A stretch of DNA of 64,000 nt from Azoarcus sp. DD4 (GTDB lineage Bacteria; Pseudomonadota; Gammaproteobacteria; Burkholderiales; Rhodocyclaceae), in assembly GCF_006496635.1 (NCBI RefSeq), contig NZ_CP022958.1:2852001-2916000 (forward strand), read 5' to 3'. Below, in pieces: positions 38,461 through 47,879 of this stretch. Made by a program: the position numbers and the translations under genes. Each line of letters opens with the position of its first letter. Position 1 is the first letter of the stretch. The notes under the pieces are model-generated. The model was not told the origin of the DNA, ran no database searches, and saw only the letters and a list, made by a program, of their open reading frames with translations.

Positions 38461-39992
38461 AGCGATCCGCGAAGAAGATGCCCCCGCTGCCGAGCGGTTC
38501 AGAATGGTCGTTCGAGGCGATCGACCGCTACCACACCGAGATCGCGCGCGTTGCCGCAGACTATGGGCTCGACACCTATCCGGTACAGATCGAGATCATC
38601 ACCGCCGAACAGATGATGGATGCCTATGCCTCGGTAGGCATGCCGGTGAACTACCACCACTGGTCCTTCGGCAAGCACTTCCTGTCTACCGAAAAGGGCT
38701 ACCGGCGTGGCCAGATGGGGCTCGCCTACGAGATCGTCATCAACTCCAACCCCTGCATCGCCTACCTGATGGAAGAGAACACCCTGCCGATGCAGGGCCT
38801 GGTGATTGCCCACGCGGCCTATGGCCACAACAGCTTCTTCAAGGGCAACTACATGTTCCGCACCTGGACCAATGCGGACGCCATCATCGACTACCTCGTC
38901 TTCGCCCGTAACTACATCGCCCGCTGCGAGGAGCGCTACGGCGAGGAGGAAGTCGAGCTGCTGCTCGACTCCTGTCACGCGCTGATGAACCTCGGCGTGG
39001 ATCGCTACAAACGTCCACCCAAACTTTCGCTCGCGAAGGAAAAGCTGCGCCAGGCCGAACGCGAGGAGTATCTGCAGGGCCAGGTCAACGACCTGTGGCG
39101 TACGCTGCCGCACACAGAAGCCCGTGCGGGTGCAACTGCCGAACGCCGCTTTCCCGACGAACCCGAAGAGAACCTGCTCTACTTCATCGAGAAGAACGCA
39201 CCGCTGCTCGAACCATGGCAACGCGAAGTGGTGCGCATCGTCCGCAAGATCGCGCAGTACTTCTTCCCGCAGCGCCAGACCCAGGTGATGAACGAGGGCT
39301 GGGCCACCTTCTGGCACTACACGCTGCTCAACACACTCTACGACGAAGGCCTGCTCTCGGACAGCTTCATGCTGGAGTTCCTTCAGTCGCACACCAACGT
39401 CGTCTACCAGCCGCCCTACAACGTGCGCTGGTACAACGGCATCAACCCTTACGCGCTTGGCTTTGCCATGTGGCAGGACATCCGCCGGATCTGCGAGAAC
39501 CCGACCGAGGAAGACCGGCGCTGGTTCCCCGACATCGCTGGCAGCGAGTGGCGCGAGACCTTCGATTTCGCCATGCGCAACTTCAAGGACGAGAGCTTCA
39601 TCGCGCAGTATCTCTCACCGAAGCTGATGCGAGACTTCCGTCTGTTCGCAGTGCTGGACGATGACCATCAGGACAAACTCAAGGTATCGGCGATTCACGA
39701 CGATGCCGGGTTCCGGCGCCTGCGGGAAATCATGTCCGACCAGTACAACCTCGGCAGTCGCGAACCCAACATCCAGGTCTGGAACGTCGATCTGCGCGGC
39801 GACCGTTCGCTCACACTGCGTCATCAGGAGTACCGCCGGCGCATGCTGGCTGGGACCACCGAGGAAGTGCTCAAGCACATCGCCCGGCTGTGGGGCTTCA
39901 CCGTCCGGCTGGAAGCGGTCGATGAACATGGTGGCGTCGAACTCGTACACGAAACCCGGTTGGAAAAGCGTAGAGGCAACGGTCCAGGCTGA
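38457..39992 (+). CDS. SpoVR family protein (YcgB-like)
   Basis: A 511-residue SpoVR/YcgB. Family features include MPVNYHHWSFGKHFLSTEKG, AHAAYGHNSFFKGN, and MNEGWATFWHYTLLNTLYD, whose His/Glu residues look like a metal site. The name comes from Bacillus sporulation, but this organism shows no spore genes; in non-sporing proteobacteria it travels with prkA-yeaH. The ATG at 38457 overlaps the yeaH stop (ATGA), so translation is coupled. Confidence 0.93.
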   Translation: MKRSAKKMPPLPSGSEWSFEAIDRYHTEIARVAADYGLDTYPVQIEIITAEQMMDAYASVGMPVNYHHWSFGKHFLSTEKGYRRGQMGLAYEIVINSNPCIAYLMEENTLPMQGLVIAHAAYGHNSFFKGNYMFRTWTNADAIIDYLVFARNYIARCEERYGEEEVELLLDSCHALMNLGVDRYKRPPKLSLAKEKLRQAEREEYLQGQVNDLWRTLPHTEARAGATAERRFPDEPEENLLYFIEKNAPLLEPWQREVVRIVRKIAQYFFPQRQTQVMNEGWATFWHYTLLNTLYDEGLLSDSFMLEFLQSHTNVVYQPPYNVRWYNGINPYALGFAMWQDIRRICENPTEEDRRWFPDIAGSEWRETFDFAMRNFKDESFIAQYLSPKLMRDFRLFAVLDDDHQDKLKVSAIHDDAGFRRLREIMSDQYNLGSREPNIQVWNVDLRGDRSLTLRHQEYRRRMLAGTTEEVLKHIARLWGFTVRLEAVDEHGGVELVHETRLEKRRGNGPG

Positions 39993-40046
39993 GCAGGCTG
40001 TAGAATCGGCGCCCCTAACGTGTCGCATCCAGACGGAGTTTCGCCG

Positions 40047-41558
40047 ATGTTCGCGCCTGCCCTCCCCATCTACCCGGTCGCCGGAATCCGCGCCATCGAA
40101 GGGAAGCTGACCCCCAGTGCCCGACCGTCGCTGATGGAGCGTGCCGGACGAGCTGCGGCTGAGGACGCCGTCCGTCTCATCATGGACAGGCCGGGCCCCA
40201 TCCTGATCGCCTGTGGTCCAGGCAACAACGGTGGTGACGGTTTCGTCATGGCGCGCCAGTTGCTGCAGGCCGGACGCGAGGCTGTCGTTGCCTTTGCCGG
40301 CAGCGCCGATGCACTCCCCGCCGAAGCGGCCAAGGCCTATGCGGATTTCGTCAATGTCGGCGGCAGCACGCTGGCCGATATTCCGGACGCCCCCGCCAAC
40401 GGCTGGGCGCTGATTGTAGACGCCCTGTTCGGCATCGGTCTGGCGCGACCTATAGTCGGCAAGATGGCGAGATGGATCCAGGCGCTCAACGCCCTCCATG
40501 CCCCGCGGATGGCACTAGACATCCCCAGCGGGCTCGACGCCGACTCTGGCCGGCCGCTGGGAGAGACCTTTCGCGCCACCCACACCACCACCTTCATCAG
40601 TCTCAAACCTGGCCTTCTTACACTGGACGGTCCTGACTACTGCGGCGAGATTTCGGTCCAACGCCTCGAAATCGATGCCACTGCCTGGCTGCCAGGCGCC
40701 GGCAAGGTCGTACGGCCGAACCTGTTTTCCCATCTCTTGTTGCCGCGCCCGCGCAACACCCACAAAGGCCGCCATGGCGACGCCGGTGTACTCGGTGGCG
40801 ATGCCGGCATGACTGGGGCGGCGCTGCTGGCCGCCCGTGCGGCACTATGGCTGGGGGCCGGCCGAGTATACGGGGGAGTTCTCGATCCGGCAGCGCCGAC
40901 GGTGGATGTACTCCACCCTGAGCTGATGCTGCGTCCTGCCGACGCGCTGCCGGGATCATTGACCGCCCTCGCGGCCGGCCCCGGGCTGGGCACCAGCCTA
41001 CGTGCACAGCAGCTGCTGGCGTCCGCGCTCGAACGCGATGACACGCCGCTGGTGCTCGACGCCGACGCGCTCAACCTCATCTCGCGCCACGAAGAACTGC
41101 GTACCGCACTGCTTGCACGTAAGGCGCCCACCATGTTGACGCCGCATCCGGCCGAGGCCGCTCGTCTGCTCGGCAGCGACACCGCGACGGTCCAACTCGA
41201 TCGCGTTGCGGCAGCGCGCGAACTGGCGCGGCGCTTCCGCGCCTATGTCGTGCTCAAGGGCTGCGGCAGCATCATCGCCACGCCGGACGAGCACTGGTTC
41301 ATCAACGGTACGGGGCACCCGGGTATGGCGACCGCCGGCATGGGAGACGTTCTCACCGGCCTGCTGGTCAGCCTGCTCGCCCAGGGTTGGCCTGCGGAGG
41401 AAGCCCTGATTGCCGGCGTGCATCTGCATGGAGCGGCGGCCGACCGCCTTGCCCGTGAGGGCGTCGGGCCCATCGGTCTCAGCGCGAGCGAGGTCATCGA
41501 CGCTGCCCGTGGCGTGTTCAACGGCTGGCTGGTCGAGCGCAATCGCGCGGTGAGTTGA
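40047..41558 (+). CDS. nnr: Bifunctional NAD(P)HX epimerase/dehydratase
   Basis: A 503-residue fusion. The N-terminal YjeF_N epimerase (about 1-210) has CGPGNNGGDGFVMARQL; the C-terminal ADP-dependent dehydratase (about 225-495) is a ribokinase-like fold ending in GTGHPGMATAGMGDVLTGLL. It repairs hydrated NADH/NADPH. The ATG at 40047 has ACGGAG at good spacing; a GTG nine codons upstream is less likely. A -10-like TAGAAT lies at 40001-40006. Confidence 0.94.
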   Translation: MFAPALPIYPVAGIRAIEGKLTPSARPSLMERAGRAAAEDAVRLIMDRPGPILIACGPGNNGGDGFVMARQLLQAGREAVVAFAGSADALPAEAAKAYADFVNVGGSTLADIPDAPANGWALIVDALFGIGLARPIVGKMARWIQALNALHAPRMALDIPSGLDADSGRPLGETFRATHTTTFISLKPGLLTLDGPDYCGEISVQRLEIDATAWLPGAGKVVRPNLFSHLLLPRPRNTHKGRHGDAGVLGGDAGMTGAALLAARAALWLGAGRVYGGVLDPAAPTVDVLHPELMLRPADALPGSLTALAAGPGLGTSLRAQQLLASALERDDTPLVLDADALNLISRHEELRTALLARKAPTMLTPHPAEAARLLGSDTATVQLDRVAAARELARRFRAYVVLKGCGSIIATPDEHWFINGTGHPGMATAGMGDVLTGLLVSLLAQGWPAEEALIAGVHLHGAAADRLAREGVGPIGLSASEVIDAARGVFNGWLVERNRAVS

Positions 41559-41696
41559 ACCCCGCCCCTGCCCGGCATCTTTCAGGCACGGCGTGAGCTT
41601 TGCCGCACGCAAGCGGCGAATTTCATCGAAGCGGGGCTTACAATCGGGAAGCTTTTCGCCCAACGTGCACCGTCTCCAAGTCTGGCTCCGCAGCCT

Positions 41697-42944
41697 ATGC
41701 AGAAACTCAGCGTCGACCGTCTCCAGCCCGGCATCTACATCTCGCTCGCCTCGCTAGGCTGGATGCGACACCCGTTTCTGCTCAACGAATTCCGGATATC
41801 CAGCGCCAAGCAGATCCAGACCCTGCGGGAACTGGGGCTGGGCACCATCGACTGGGATCCCGCCCGCAGCAGCGTACAACCACTTCCCGAGCAGGCTGCC
41901 GAGCCCCCCGTTCCGGGTAGCGACGACTTCGCCGCGGCTGCGCTGGCCGGCATGCTAGACGAAAAACGCGCCCGTCTGGAGGCCGTACGCGAGCGCCGCG
42001 AGAACCTGGCACGGCGGGAGCGCCAGTTCGAACAGGCAACGATCGCTGCCGGCGACATCCTCAAGGGTTTTCCCGCGCGCGCGACCGAAGCCCACGCCGG
42101 CTCAAAGGCGCTCGTCGGGCGTATCGTCGATGGACTCATCGGTGCCGAGAGCATGGTGATCCATCTCGTCAACCAGAAAGCGCGTGAGGCAGGCATGGCC
42201 TCCCATGCCCTCAATGTGATGGTGTTGTCGCTGCTGCTGGGGCGCGCAGCCAGGTTGCCAGCAGAGGACCTGCGACTGCTTGGCGTCGGCGGCCTGCTGC
42301 ACGATCTCGGAAAGATGGAGATCCCGCCGCGCATCCTGCGCACCGCCAACCGCACGCCGCCGGAAGAGGCCTTCTATCGCGCGCATATCGGCTATGGCAT
42401 CAAGGCGCTGGCGGCGGTGAGGGATATCGCCGTGCCGGTGCGCAACATCCTTGCATGTCATCACGAATGCTGGGATGGAAGCGGCTTCCCCAACGCCCTG
42501 ACAGGCGAGAAAATCCCCCGGCTGGCGCGCATCGTCGCCATCGCCAACCGATACGACAACCTCTGCAACCCTTTCGACCTTCACGGCGCGAAAACGCCCG
42601 CCGAAGCCTTGCGCCAGATGTTCGGTACCGACAGCCGACTCTTCGATCCCGCTCTGCTGCAACTGTTCGTGAAGACGCTCGGCGTCTATCCGCCAGGCAC
42701 CTTTGTCCGCCTTTCCAATGCCGCAGTCGGCCTCGTGGTGGAAACGCATCCGGACGATCTGTTGCGGCCACTGGTAATGCTGCATGATCCCGACATTCCC
42801 CGCGGCGAGGCGATGCTGCTCGACCTGAAGGAGGTCGAGCTCAAGGTCGAGGGCGCACTCAGCCCCGCGAAACTGCCGATGGAGGTTGTCGAATACCTTG
42901 CACCGCGCGGCCGTCTGGATTACTACGTGGAAGGTGCCGGCTGA
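41697..42944 (+). CDS. HD-GYP domain protein (c-di-GMP phosphodiesterase type)
   Basis: A 415-residue protein. The N-terminal DUF3391 region (MQKLSVDRLQPGIYISLASL) is followed by a basic coiled stretch, then an HD-GYP domain: HD in LLHDLGKMEIP, HIGYG, and CHHECWDGSGFPNALTGEKIP. The GYP tripeptide reads GFP, a common variant; the metal ligands look intact. It probably hydrolyses c-di-GMP or pGpG, opposing cyclases such as the one at 16325-17302. A TACAAT -10-like box is at 41639-41644. Confidence 0.88.
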   Translation: MQKLSVDRLQPGIYISLASLGWMRHPFLLNEFRISSAKQIQTLRELGLGTIDWDPARSSVQPLPEQAAEPPVPGSDDFAAAALAGMLDEKRARLEAVRERRENLARRERQFEQATIAAGDILKGFPARATEAHAGSKALVGRIVDGLIGAESMVIHLVNQKAREAGMASHALNVMVLSLLLGRAARLPAEDLRLLGVGGLLHDLGKMEIPPRILRTANRTPPEEAFYRAHIGYGIKALAAVRDIAVPVRNILACHHECWDGSGFPNALTGEKIPRLARIVAIANRYDNLCNPFDLHGAKTPAEALRQMFGTDSRLFDPALLQLFVKTLGVYPPGTFVRLSNAAVGLVVETHPDDLLRPLVMLHDPDIPRGEAMLLDLKEVELKVEGALSPAKLPMEVVEYLAPRGRLDYYVEGAG

Positions 42945-42983
42945 ATCTCACCTTTTCCCGAAAACAACAACATAAGCCCCCTG

Positions 42984-43877
42984 ATGTCTGAACCCTCATC
43001 GCATCTGTTCCGCGCCATTTTCCTCCTGCTCGGCGCCCTTTTCTTCTTCGTATTGCTCGATGCGACCGCCAAGCACCTGGGCAAGACCTACCCGGTCCCG
43101 ATGCTGGTTTGGGCTCGCTACGCAGCCCACTTCGTACTCATGATGATATTTCTCGCGCCGTCCATGCGTTGGCGGCTGGTTGCCACCAACCGCCCCGCCC
43201 GTCAGATCGTGCGCGCGATCTTCCTGCTCGGCACCACCTTCTTCGGCATCGCCGCCCTCACCCGCATGCCGCTTGCCGAAACTACCGCCATCGTCTTTGC
43301 TGCACCCTTGATCGTCACGTTGTGCGCGCGGCCTCTGCTCGGCGAACACATCGGCGTGCTGCGCTGGATCGCGGTGCTGATCGGCTTCGTCGGCGTGCTG
43401 CTGATCGCCCGCCCGGGTAGCGGACTGGTCAAGGAAGGCGTCATGCTTGCGCTCGGCGGTGCCTTTTCCTATGCCGCCTATCAGATCCTCACCCGACAAC
43501 TGTCGCCTACCGAGAATCCGGTGACCATGCTGTTTTACACGGCGATGATAGGCACCGTGGCGATGTCGGCTGCACTGCCGTGGATCTGGGCCGGTCCCCT
43601 GCCCAATCTGCTCGACGGCCTCATGATCGTATCGCTCGGCGCCTGGGGTGGCATCGGTCACTTCCTGCTCACCCGGGCATTCCGTGAAGCGCCGGCATCG
43701 GTACTCTCCCCCATCCTGTATGTTCAGCTGGTGTGGGCGACGGTGGTCGGCTGGATCGCGTTCGATCACGTTCCTGATGGTGCGGCCATGCTGGGCATCC
43801 TGACCATCGCCACCGCTGGCGCCATCATCGCCATCGACAGCCGCCGTGCACCGGCAGCCGGCCGCCACAAGGCCTGA
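42984..43877 (+). CDS. EamA/DMT-family transporter
   Basis: A 297-residue protein with ten predicted spans in two EamA repeats (FLLLGALFFFVLLDATAKHL; VMLALGGAFSYAAYQILTRQ). It has the drug/metabolite transporter layout. The substrate is unknown. It follows the HD-GYP gene by 39 nt and could be co-transcribed, but nadC downstream has its own -10. Confidence 0.85.
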   Translation: MSEPSSHLFRAIFLLLGALFFFVLLDATAKHLGKTYPVPMLVWARYAAHFVLMMIFLAPSMRWRLVATNRPARQIVRAIFLLGTTFFGIAALTRMPLAETTAIVFAAPLIVTLCARPLLGEHIGVLRWIAVLIGFVGVLLIARPGSGLVKEGVMLALGGAFSYAAYQILTRQLSPTENPVTMLFYTAMIGTVAMSAALPWIWAGPLPNLLDGLMIVSLGAWGGIGHFLLTRAFREAPASVLSPILYVQLVWATVVGWIAFDHVPDGAAMLGILTIATAGAIIAIDSRRAPAAGRHKA

Positions 43878-43924
43878 ATACCGTGTTCGGCGAGTCAGGT
43901 AGGCTCGGGCCCACGGCGTGCTGG

Positions 43925-43933
43925 TGCTAGAAT
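43925..43933 (+). promoter_or_regulatory. Putative nadC extended -10
   Basis: TGCTAGAAT (with -10 TAGAAT at 43928-43933) lies 30 nt before the nadC ATG; there is no clear -35. The same TGCTAGAAT occurs before tig, so it may be a common promoter form in this genome. Confidence 0.45.
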
Positions 43934-43962
43934 CGCCGCTCTCGTAACTCGCCCGAACCGTC

Positions 43963-44811
43963 ATGAGCCTCTCCGAGCAACTCCGCGTCGAAATTCAGCG
44001 CAATGTTTCCGCATCCCTGGCGGAGGACATCGGTACCGGCGACCTCACCGCGCGACTCATTGCGGCGGACACCGAAGCCCGCGGCCGCGTCATCACGCGC
44101 GAGGAGGCGGTCATCTGCGGTACGGCCTGGTTCGACGCGACCTTCGCCGCGCTTAGTCCCACCGCATCGGTGCTATGGCACGTCAGGGACGGTGAAAGGG
44201 TCGAGGCCGGCCAGCTGCTGTGCGAAGTCGACGCCAGCGCGCGCGTGCTGCTGACGGCCGAGCGCACGGCACTGAACTTCCTGCAGCTGCTGTCGGGTAC
44301 CGCGACCGTCACGCGGCGCTTCGTCGACGCCGTGGCGGGCACGCGCGCCCGGATCGTCGATACGCGCAAGACCTTGCCCGGCCTGCGTCTGGCACAGAAG
44401 TATGCAGTGTCGGTCGGCGGCGGGACCAATCACCGGGTTGGTCTTTACGACGGCATTCTGGTAAAGGAAAACCACATCATCGCGGCCGGCGGCATCCGTC
44501 AGGTGGTTGAGAAGGCGCGAACCATCGCACCCTCGAACGTTTTCATCGAGGTCGAGGTCGAAAGCCTCGAGCAGTTGCACGAGGCACTCGATGCCGGCGT
44601 GACCATGGTGCTGCTGGACAACATGAGTCTTGAGCAGATGCGCGAGGCGGTCAGGATTACCGCCGGCCGTGCCGAGCTCGAAGCGTCCGGCGGCGTCAGC
44701 CTGGAAAAGGTGCGAGCCATTGCAGAAACCGGCGTCGACCGCATCTCTATCGGCAGCCTGACGAAAGACGTCCGCGCGCTCGATCTGTCGCTGCGCCACG
44801 TCGAGGAATAA
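43963..44811 (+). CDS. nadC: Quinolinate phosphoribosyltransferase NadC
   Basis: A 282-residue enzyme making nicotinate mononucleotide from quinolinate and PRPP in de novo NAD synthesis. Motifs: [17 protein letters not shown] at the start, [20 protein letters not shown] with the phosphate-binding Arg/Lys, [16 protein letters not shown], and the C-terminal [20 protein letters not shown]. Its length is normal. It is convergent with thrC. Confidence 0.96.
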   Translation: MSLSEQLRVEIQRNVSASLAEDIGTGDLTARLIAADTEARGRVITREEAVICGTAWFDATFAALSPTASVLWHVRDGERVEAGQLLCEVDASARVLLTAERTALNFLQLLSGTATVTRRFVDAVAGTRARIVDTRKTLPGLRLAQKYAVSVGGGTNHRVGLYDGILVKENHIIAAGGIRQVVEKARTIAPSNVFIEVEVESLEQLHEALDAGVTMVLLDNMSLEQMREAVRITAGRAELEASGGVSLEKVRAIAETGVDRISIGSLTKDVRALDLSLRHVEE

Positions 44812-44822
44812 GAGAACCCCAC

Positions 44823-44893
44823 ACGAGATGGGCGCGTAGCGTTGCGTCCTATCTCGTTGCAGGTAGCCCACGACAGCCGGGCGGCCGTCGTGG
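44823..44893. terminator. Pair of hairpins between convergent nadC and thrC
   Basis: The first is an imperfect stem ACGAGAT(44823-44829)/ATCTCGT(44851-44857) with further pairing inside. The second is CCACGAC(44868-44874)/GTCGTGG(44887-44893). Neither has a T-run, so they may be Rho-dependent stops or simple stabilising ends. Confidence 0.5.
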
Positions 44894-44904
44894 AGTAAGC
44901 GTTA

Positions 44905-46368
44905 TCAGACCCGTTCGCTGATGAAGCGCTTGATGGCGTCGGCGTCCGGCGCCATCACTTCCACCCGCTGCGGCAAGGCTTCGATGCCGTCGAGGTCGGC
45001 AGGACGCTCCGGTTCGCGGCCGAGCGCTTCCCGGATGGTCTCGGCAAACTTCACCGGCAGCGCCGTCTCGAGCACCAGCACCGGCACATCGGCCGGCACC
45101 GTCGCCGCCTGATCCCACGCCACTTTCACGCCGTCGGCAGTATGGGTGTCGATCATCACGCCATACTTGTCGAACACCTTGCGGATGGTCGCGAGGCGGT
45201 CGGCATGCGAACTGCAGCCGGAGACGAAGGCGAATTCGCCGAGTCGCGCAAAATCCGCCGACCCCGAGAGATCGAAAGCTTTACCGCCGTCCACCTGTTG
45301 CCAGAGCGCAGCGACCTTCTGCGGATCGCGGCCGACCAGATCGAAGACGAAGCGCTCGAAGTTGGAGGCCTTGGAGATGTCCATCGACGGGCTGGACGTC
45401 ACGTGCGTTTCCGCCGCCTTGCGCGGGCGATACACGCCGCTGCGGAAGAACTCGTCGAGCACGTCGTTCTCGTTGGTGGCGAGGATGAGCTTGGCCACCG
45501 GCAGACCCATCTGGCGGGCAATGTGGCCGGCGCAGATGTTGCCGAAGTTGCCCGAGGGCACGCAGAACGCGACCTGCTGGTCGTTGCTCTCGGTAGCGGC
45601 GAAATAGCCCTTGAAGTAATAGACGATCTGCGCCGCGACGCGCGCCCAGTTGATCGAATTGACCGCACCGATCTTGTGCTTCGCCTTGAAGGCGTGGTCG
45701 TTCGAAACCGCCTTCACGATGTCCTGCGCGTCGTCGAACATGCCGGTGACGGCGATGTTGAAGATGTTGTCGTCCTGCAGCGAGTACATCTGCGCACGCT
45801 GGAAGGCGCTCATCTTGCCATGCGGCGACAGCATGAAGACGCGCACGCCGTGCTTGCCGCGCATGGCGTACTCGGCCGCCGAGCCGGTATCGCCCGAGGT
45901 GGCACCGAGGATGTTGATCGTCTCGCCACGCTTGTCGAGGACGTACTCGAACAGGTTGCCGAGCAACTGCATCGCCATGTCCTTGAAGGCGAGCGTCGGG
46001 CCATTCGAGAGTTCGAGCAGACCGAAGCGGCCGCGGCCCTCGCCATCCTTCTCCAGCCAATGCACCGGGGTGATGTCGGCCGGGTTGTCGCCGGCACGGG
46101 CATGGCAATACACCTTCGCGGTGTAGGTCTTGTCGCAGATGGCCTTGAGATCGCCGGCGGGAATATCGGTGATGAACTTCGACAGGATGGCGAAGGCGAG
46201 CTCCGCGTACGACAGCGAGCGCCAGGCGTCGAGTTCGGCGCGCGTCACTTGCGGATAGCTTTCGGGCAGGTAGAGACCGCCGTCTGGCGCCAGGCCACCC
46301 AGCAGGATGTCGCAGAATTCCGGATTGGCGGGCTGGCCGGCGTGGCCACGGGTGGAGATGTACTTCAC
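44905..46368 (-). CDS. thrC: Threonine synthase
   Basis: A 487-residue PLP enzyme (long proteobacterial/fungal type). The start is MKYISTRGHAGQPANPEFCD, and the PLP lysine lies in NGPTLAFKDMAMQLLG. It converts O-phosphohomoserine to threonine. It follows hom on the same strand with a 161-nt gap containing a terminator-like hairpin after hom. No thrB is nearby. Confidence 0.96.
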   Translation of the reverse strand: MKYISTRGHAGQPANPEFCDILLGGLAPDGGLYLPESYPQVTRAELDAWRSLSYAELAFAILSKFITDIPAGDLKAICDKTYTAKVYCHARAGDNPADITPVHWLEKDGEGRGRFGLLELSNGPTLAFKDMAMQLLGNLFEYVLDKRGETINILGATSGDTGSAAEYAMRGKHGVRVFMLSPHGKMSAFQRAQMYSLQDDNIFNIAVTGMFDDAQDIVKAVSNDHAFKAKHKIGAVNSINWARVAAQIVYYFKGYFAATESNDQQVAFCVPSGNFGNICAGHIARQMGLPVAKLILATNENDVLDEFFRSGVYRPRKAAETHVTSSPSMDISKASNFERFVFDLVGRDPQKVAALWQQVDGGKAFDLSGSADFARLGEFAFVSGCSSHADRLATIRKVFDKYGVMIDTHTADGVKVAWDQAATVPADVPVLVLETALPVKFAETIREALGREPERPADLDGIEALPQRVEVMAPDADAIKRFISERV

Positions 46369-46486
46369 GGAGCAGTCCTCGGATCAGCGTATTCGGCGCG
46401 TTCCGCGCATGGCGCAGACGCGAAGGCGAGAGTTTAACGAAAGCCGGCTATCCGATCGCGGATTTGTGCCGGCATGACGCGTGAAC

Positions 46487-46511
46487 GAAAAATCGGCGCC
46501 GCAGCGCCGAT
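46487..46511 (-). terminator. Rho-independent terminator after hom
   Basis: On the minus strand ATCGGCGC-TGCG-GCGCCGAT (46492-46511) runs into TTTTCG. It lies 18 nt after the hom stop. thrC is further downstream, so this may attenuate read-through into thrC. Confidence 0.8.
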
Positions 46512-46529
46512 CTCCACGAAAACGCCCGT

Positions 46530-47840
46530 TCAGAGGTTTTCGAGGCGCAGTTTGGTGACCTTGCCCTGCACCACCGCCAGGGATTCGATTTTGGCGATCG
46601 CCGCATTGGCGTTCTTCTCCACCGTCTGATGGGTCAGCATGATGATGTCGGTCTGCGCTTCGCCTTCCCCCGGTTCCTTCTGGATCATGGCGTCGATCGA
46701 AATGTCGCTGTCGGCCAGGATGCGGGTGATGTCGGCGAGCACGCCCGGCTTGTCGTCAACACGCATGCGCAGATAGTAGGAGGTGACCACCTCCTCGATC
46801 GGCAGCACGGCAACGTCCTGCACCTGGTCCGGCTGGAAGGCCAGGTGAGGCACGCGGTGTTCCGGATCCGCAGTATGCAGGCGGGTGACGTCGACCAGGT
46901 CGGCAATCACAGCCGAAGCGGTCGGTTCGGCACCGGCGCCCTTGCCGTAATACAGCGTCGCTCCGACGGCATCGCCCTGCACCAGCACCGCGTTCATCGC
47001 GCCTTCGACGTTCGCAATCAGGCGCTTTTCCGGGATCAGGGTCGGATGCACGCGCAGCTCGACACCTTCGTCGCGGCGACGGGCGATGCCCAGCAGCTTG
47101 ATGCGATAGCCGAGCTGCTCGGCATAGCGGATATCGGACGCGTCGAGCTTGGTGATGCCCTCGACGTAGGCCTTGTCGAACTGCATCGGGATGCCGAAGG
47201 CGATCGCGCTCATGATCGTTGCCTTGTGGGCGGCGTCGATGCCTTCGATGTCGAAGGTCGGGTCGGCTTCGGCGTAGCCGAGCGCCTGCGCTTCCTTCAG
47301 CACGTCGGCGAAGGGCAGGCCCTTGTCGCGCATCTCCGACAGGATGAAGTTGGTTGTGCCGTTGATGATGCCGGCCAGCCACTGGATGCGGTTGGCCGAC
47401 AGCCCTTCTCGCAGCGCCTTGATGATGGGGATGCCGCCGGCCACCGCGGCCTCGAAGGCCACCATCACGCCACGCGCCTGCGCTGCCGCGAAGATCTCGT
47501 TGCCGTGAACTGCGAGCAGGGCCTTGTTGGCAGTGACCACATGCTTGCCGTTTTCGATCGCCTTCAGCACCAGCTCGCGCGCCACGCCGTAGCCGCCGAT
47601 CAGCTCGACGACGATGTCGACTTCCGGATCGGTCACTACGGCGAAGGCGTCGTCGACCAGCTTGACGTCGCAACCGGCGGTCACGCTGCGGGCAAGTTCG
47701 AGGTTCTTGTCGGCCACCGTGGTAATGCGGATCGGGCGCCCGGCGCGGCGGGTGATTTCCTCTTCATTGCGTTTGAGGACGGTGAAGGTACCGCCGCCGA
47801 CGGTTCCGATGCCCAGCAGGCCAACGTTGATCGGTTTCAT
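46530..47840 (-). CDS. hom: Homoserine dehydrogenase
   Basis: A 436-residue enzyme. The Rossmann NAD(P) motif is GLLGIGTVGGGTF (residues 8-20), the catalytic domain includes GTTNFILSEMRDKGL and EADPTFDIEGIDAAHK, and there is a C-terminal ACT domain from about 350 (YYLRMRVDDKPGVLADITRI) for threonine feedback. It reduces aspartate semialdehyde to homoserine. Confidence 0.96.
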   Translation of the reverse strand: MKPINVGLLGIGTVGGGTFTVLKRNEEEITRRAGRPIRITTVADKNLELARSVTAGCDVKLVDDAFAVVTDPEVDIVVELIGGYGVARELVLKAIENGKHVVTANKALLAVHGNEIFAAAQARGVMVAFEAAVAGGIPIIKALREGLSANRIQWLAGIINGTTNFILSEMRDKGLPFADVLKEAQALGYAEADPTFDIEGIDAAHKATIMSAIAFGIPMQFDKAYVEGITKLDASDIRYAEQLGYRIKLLGIARRRDEGVELRVHPTLIPEKRLIANVEGAMNAVLVQGDAVGATLYYGKGAGAEPTASAVIADLVDVTRLHTADPEHRVPHLAFQPDQVQDVAVLPIEEVVTSYYLRMRVDDKPGVLADITRILADSDISIDAMIQKEPGEGEAQTDIIMLTHQTVEKNANAAIAKIESLAVVQGKVTKLRLENL

Positions 47841-47879
47841 TCAGTGCTTCCGTGTGTGTCGTTGATGGGTGGATGCGAT

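Noticed and set aside
38457..39992. Sporulation role for the SpoVR homologue
   Set aside because: No spore genes are present and the prkA-yeaH-spoVR trio is common in non-sporing proteobacteria.
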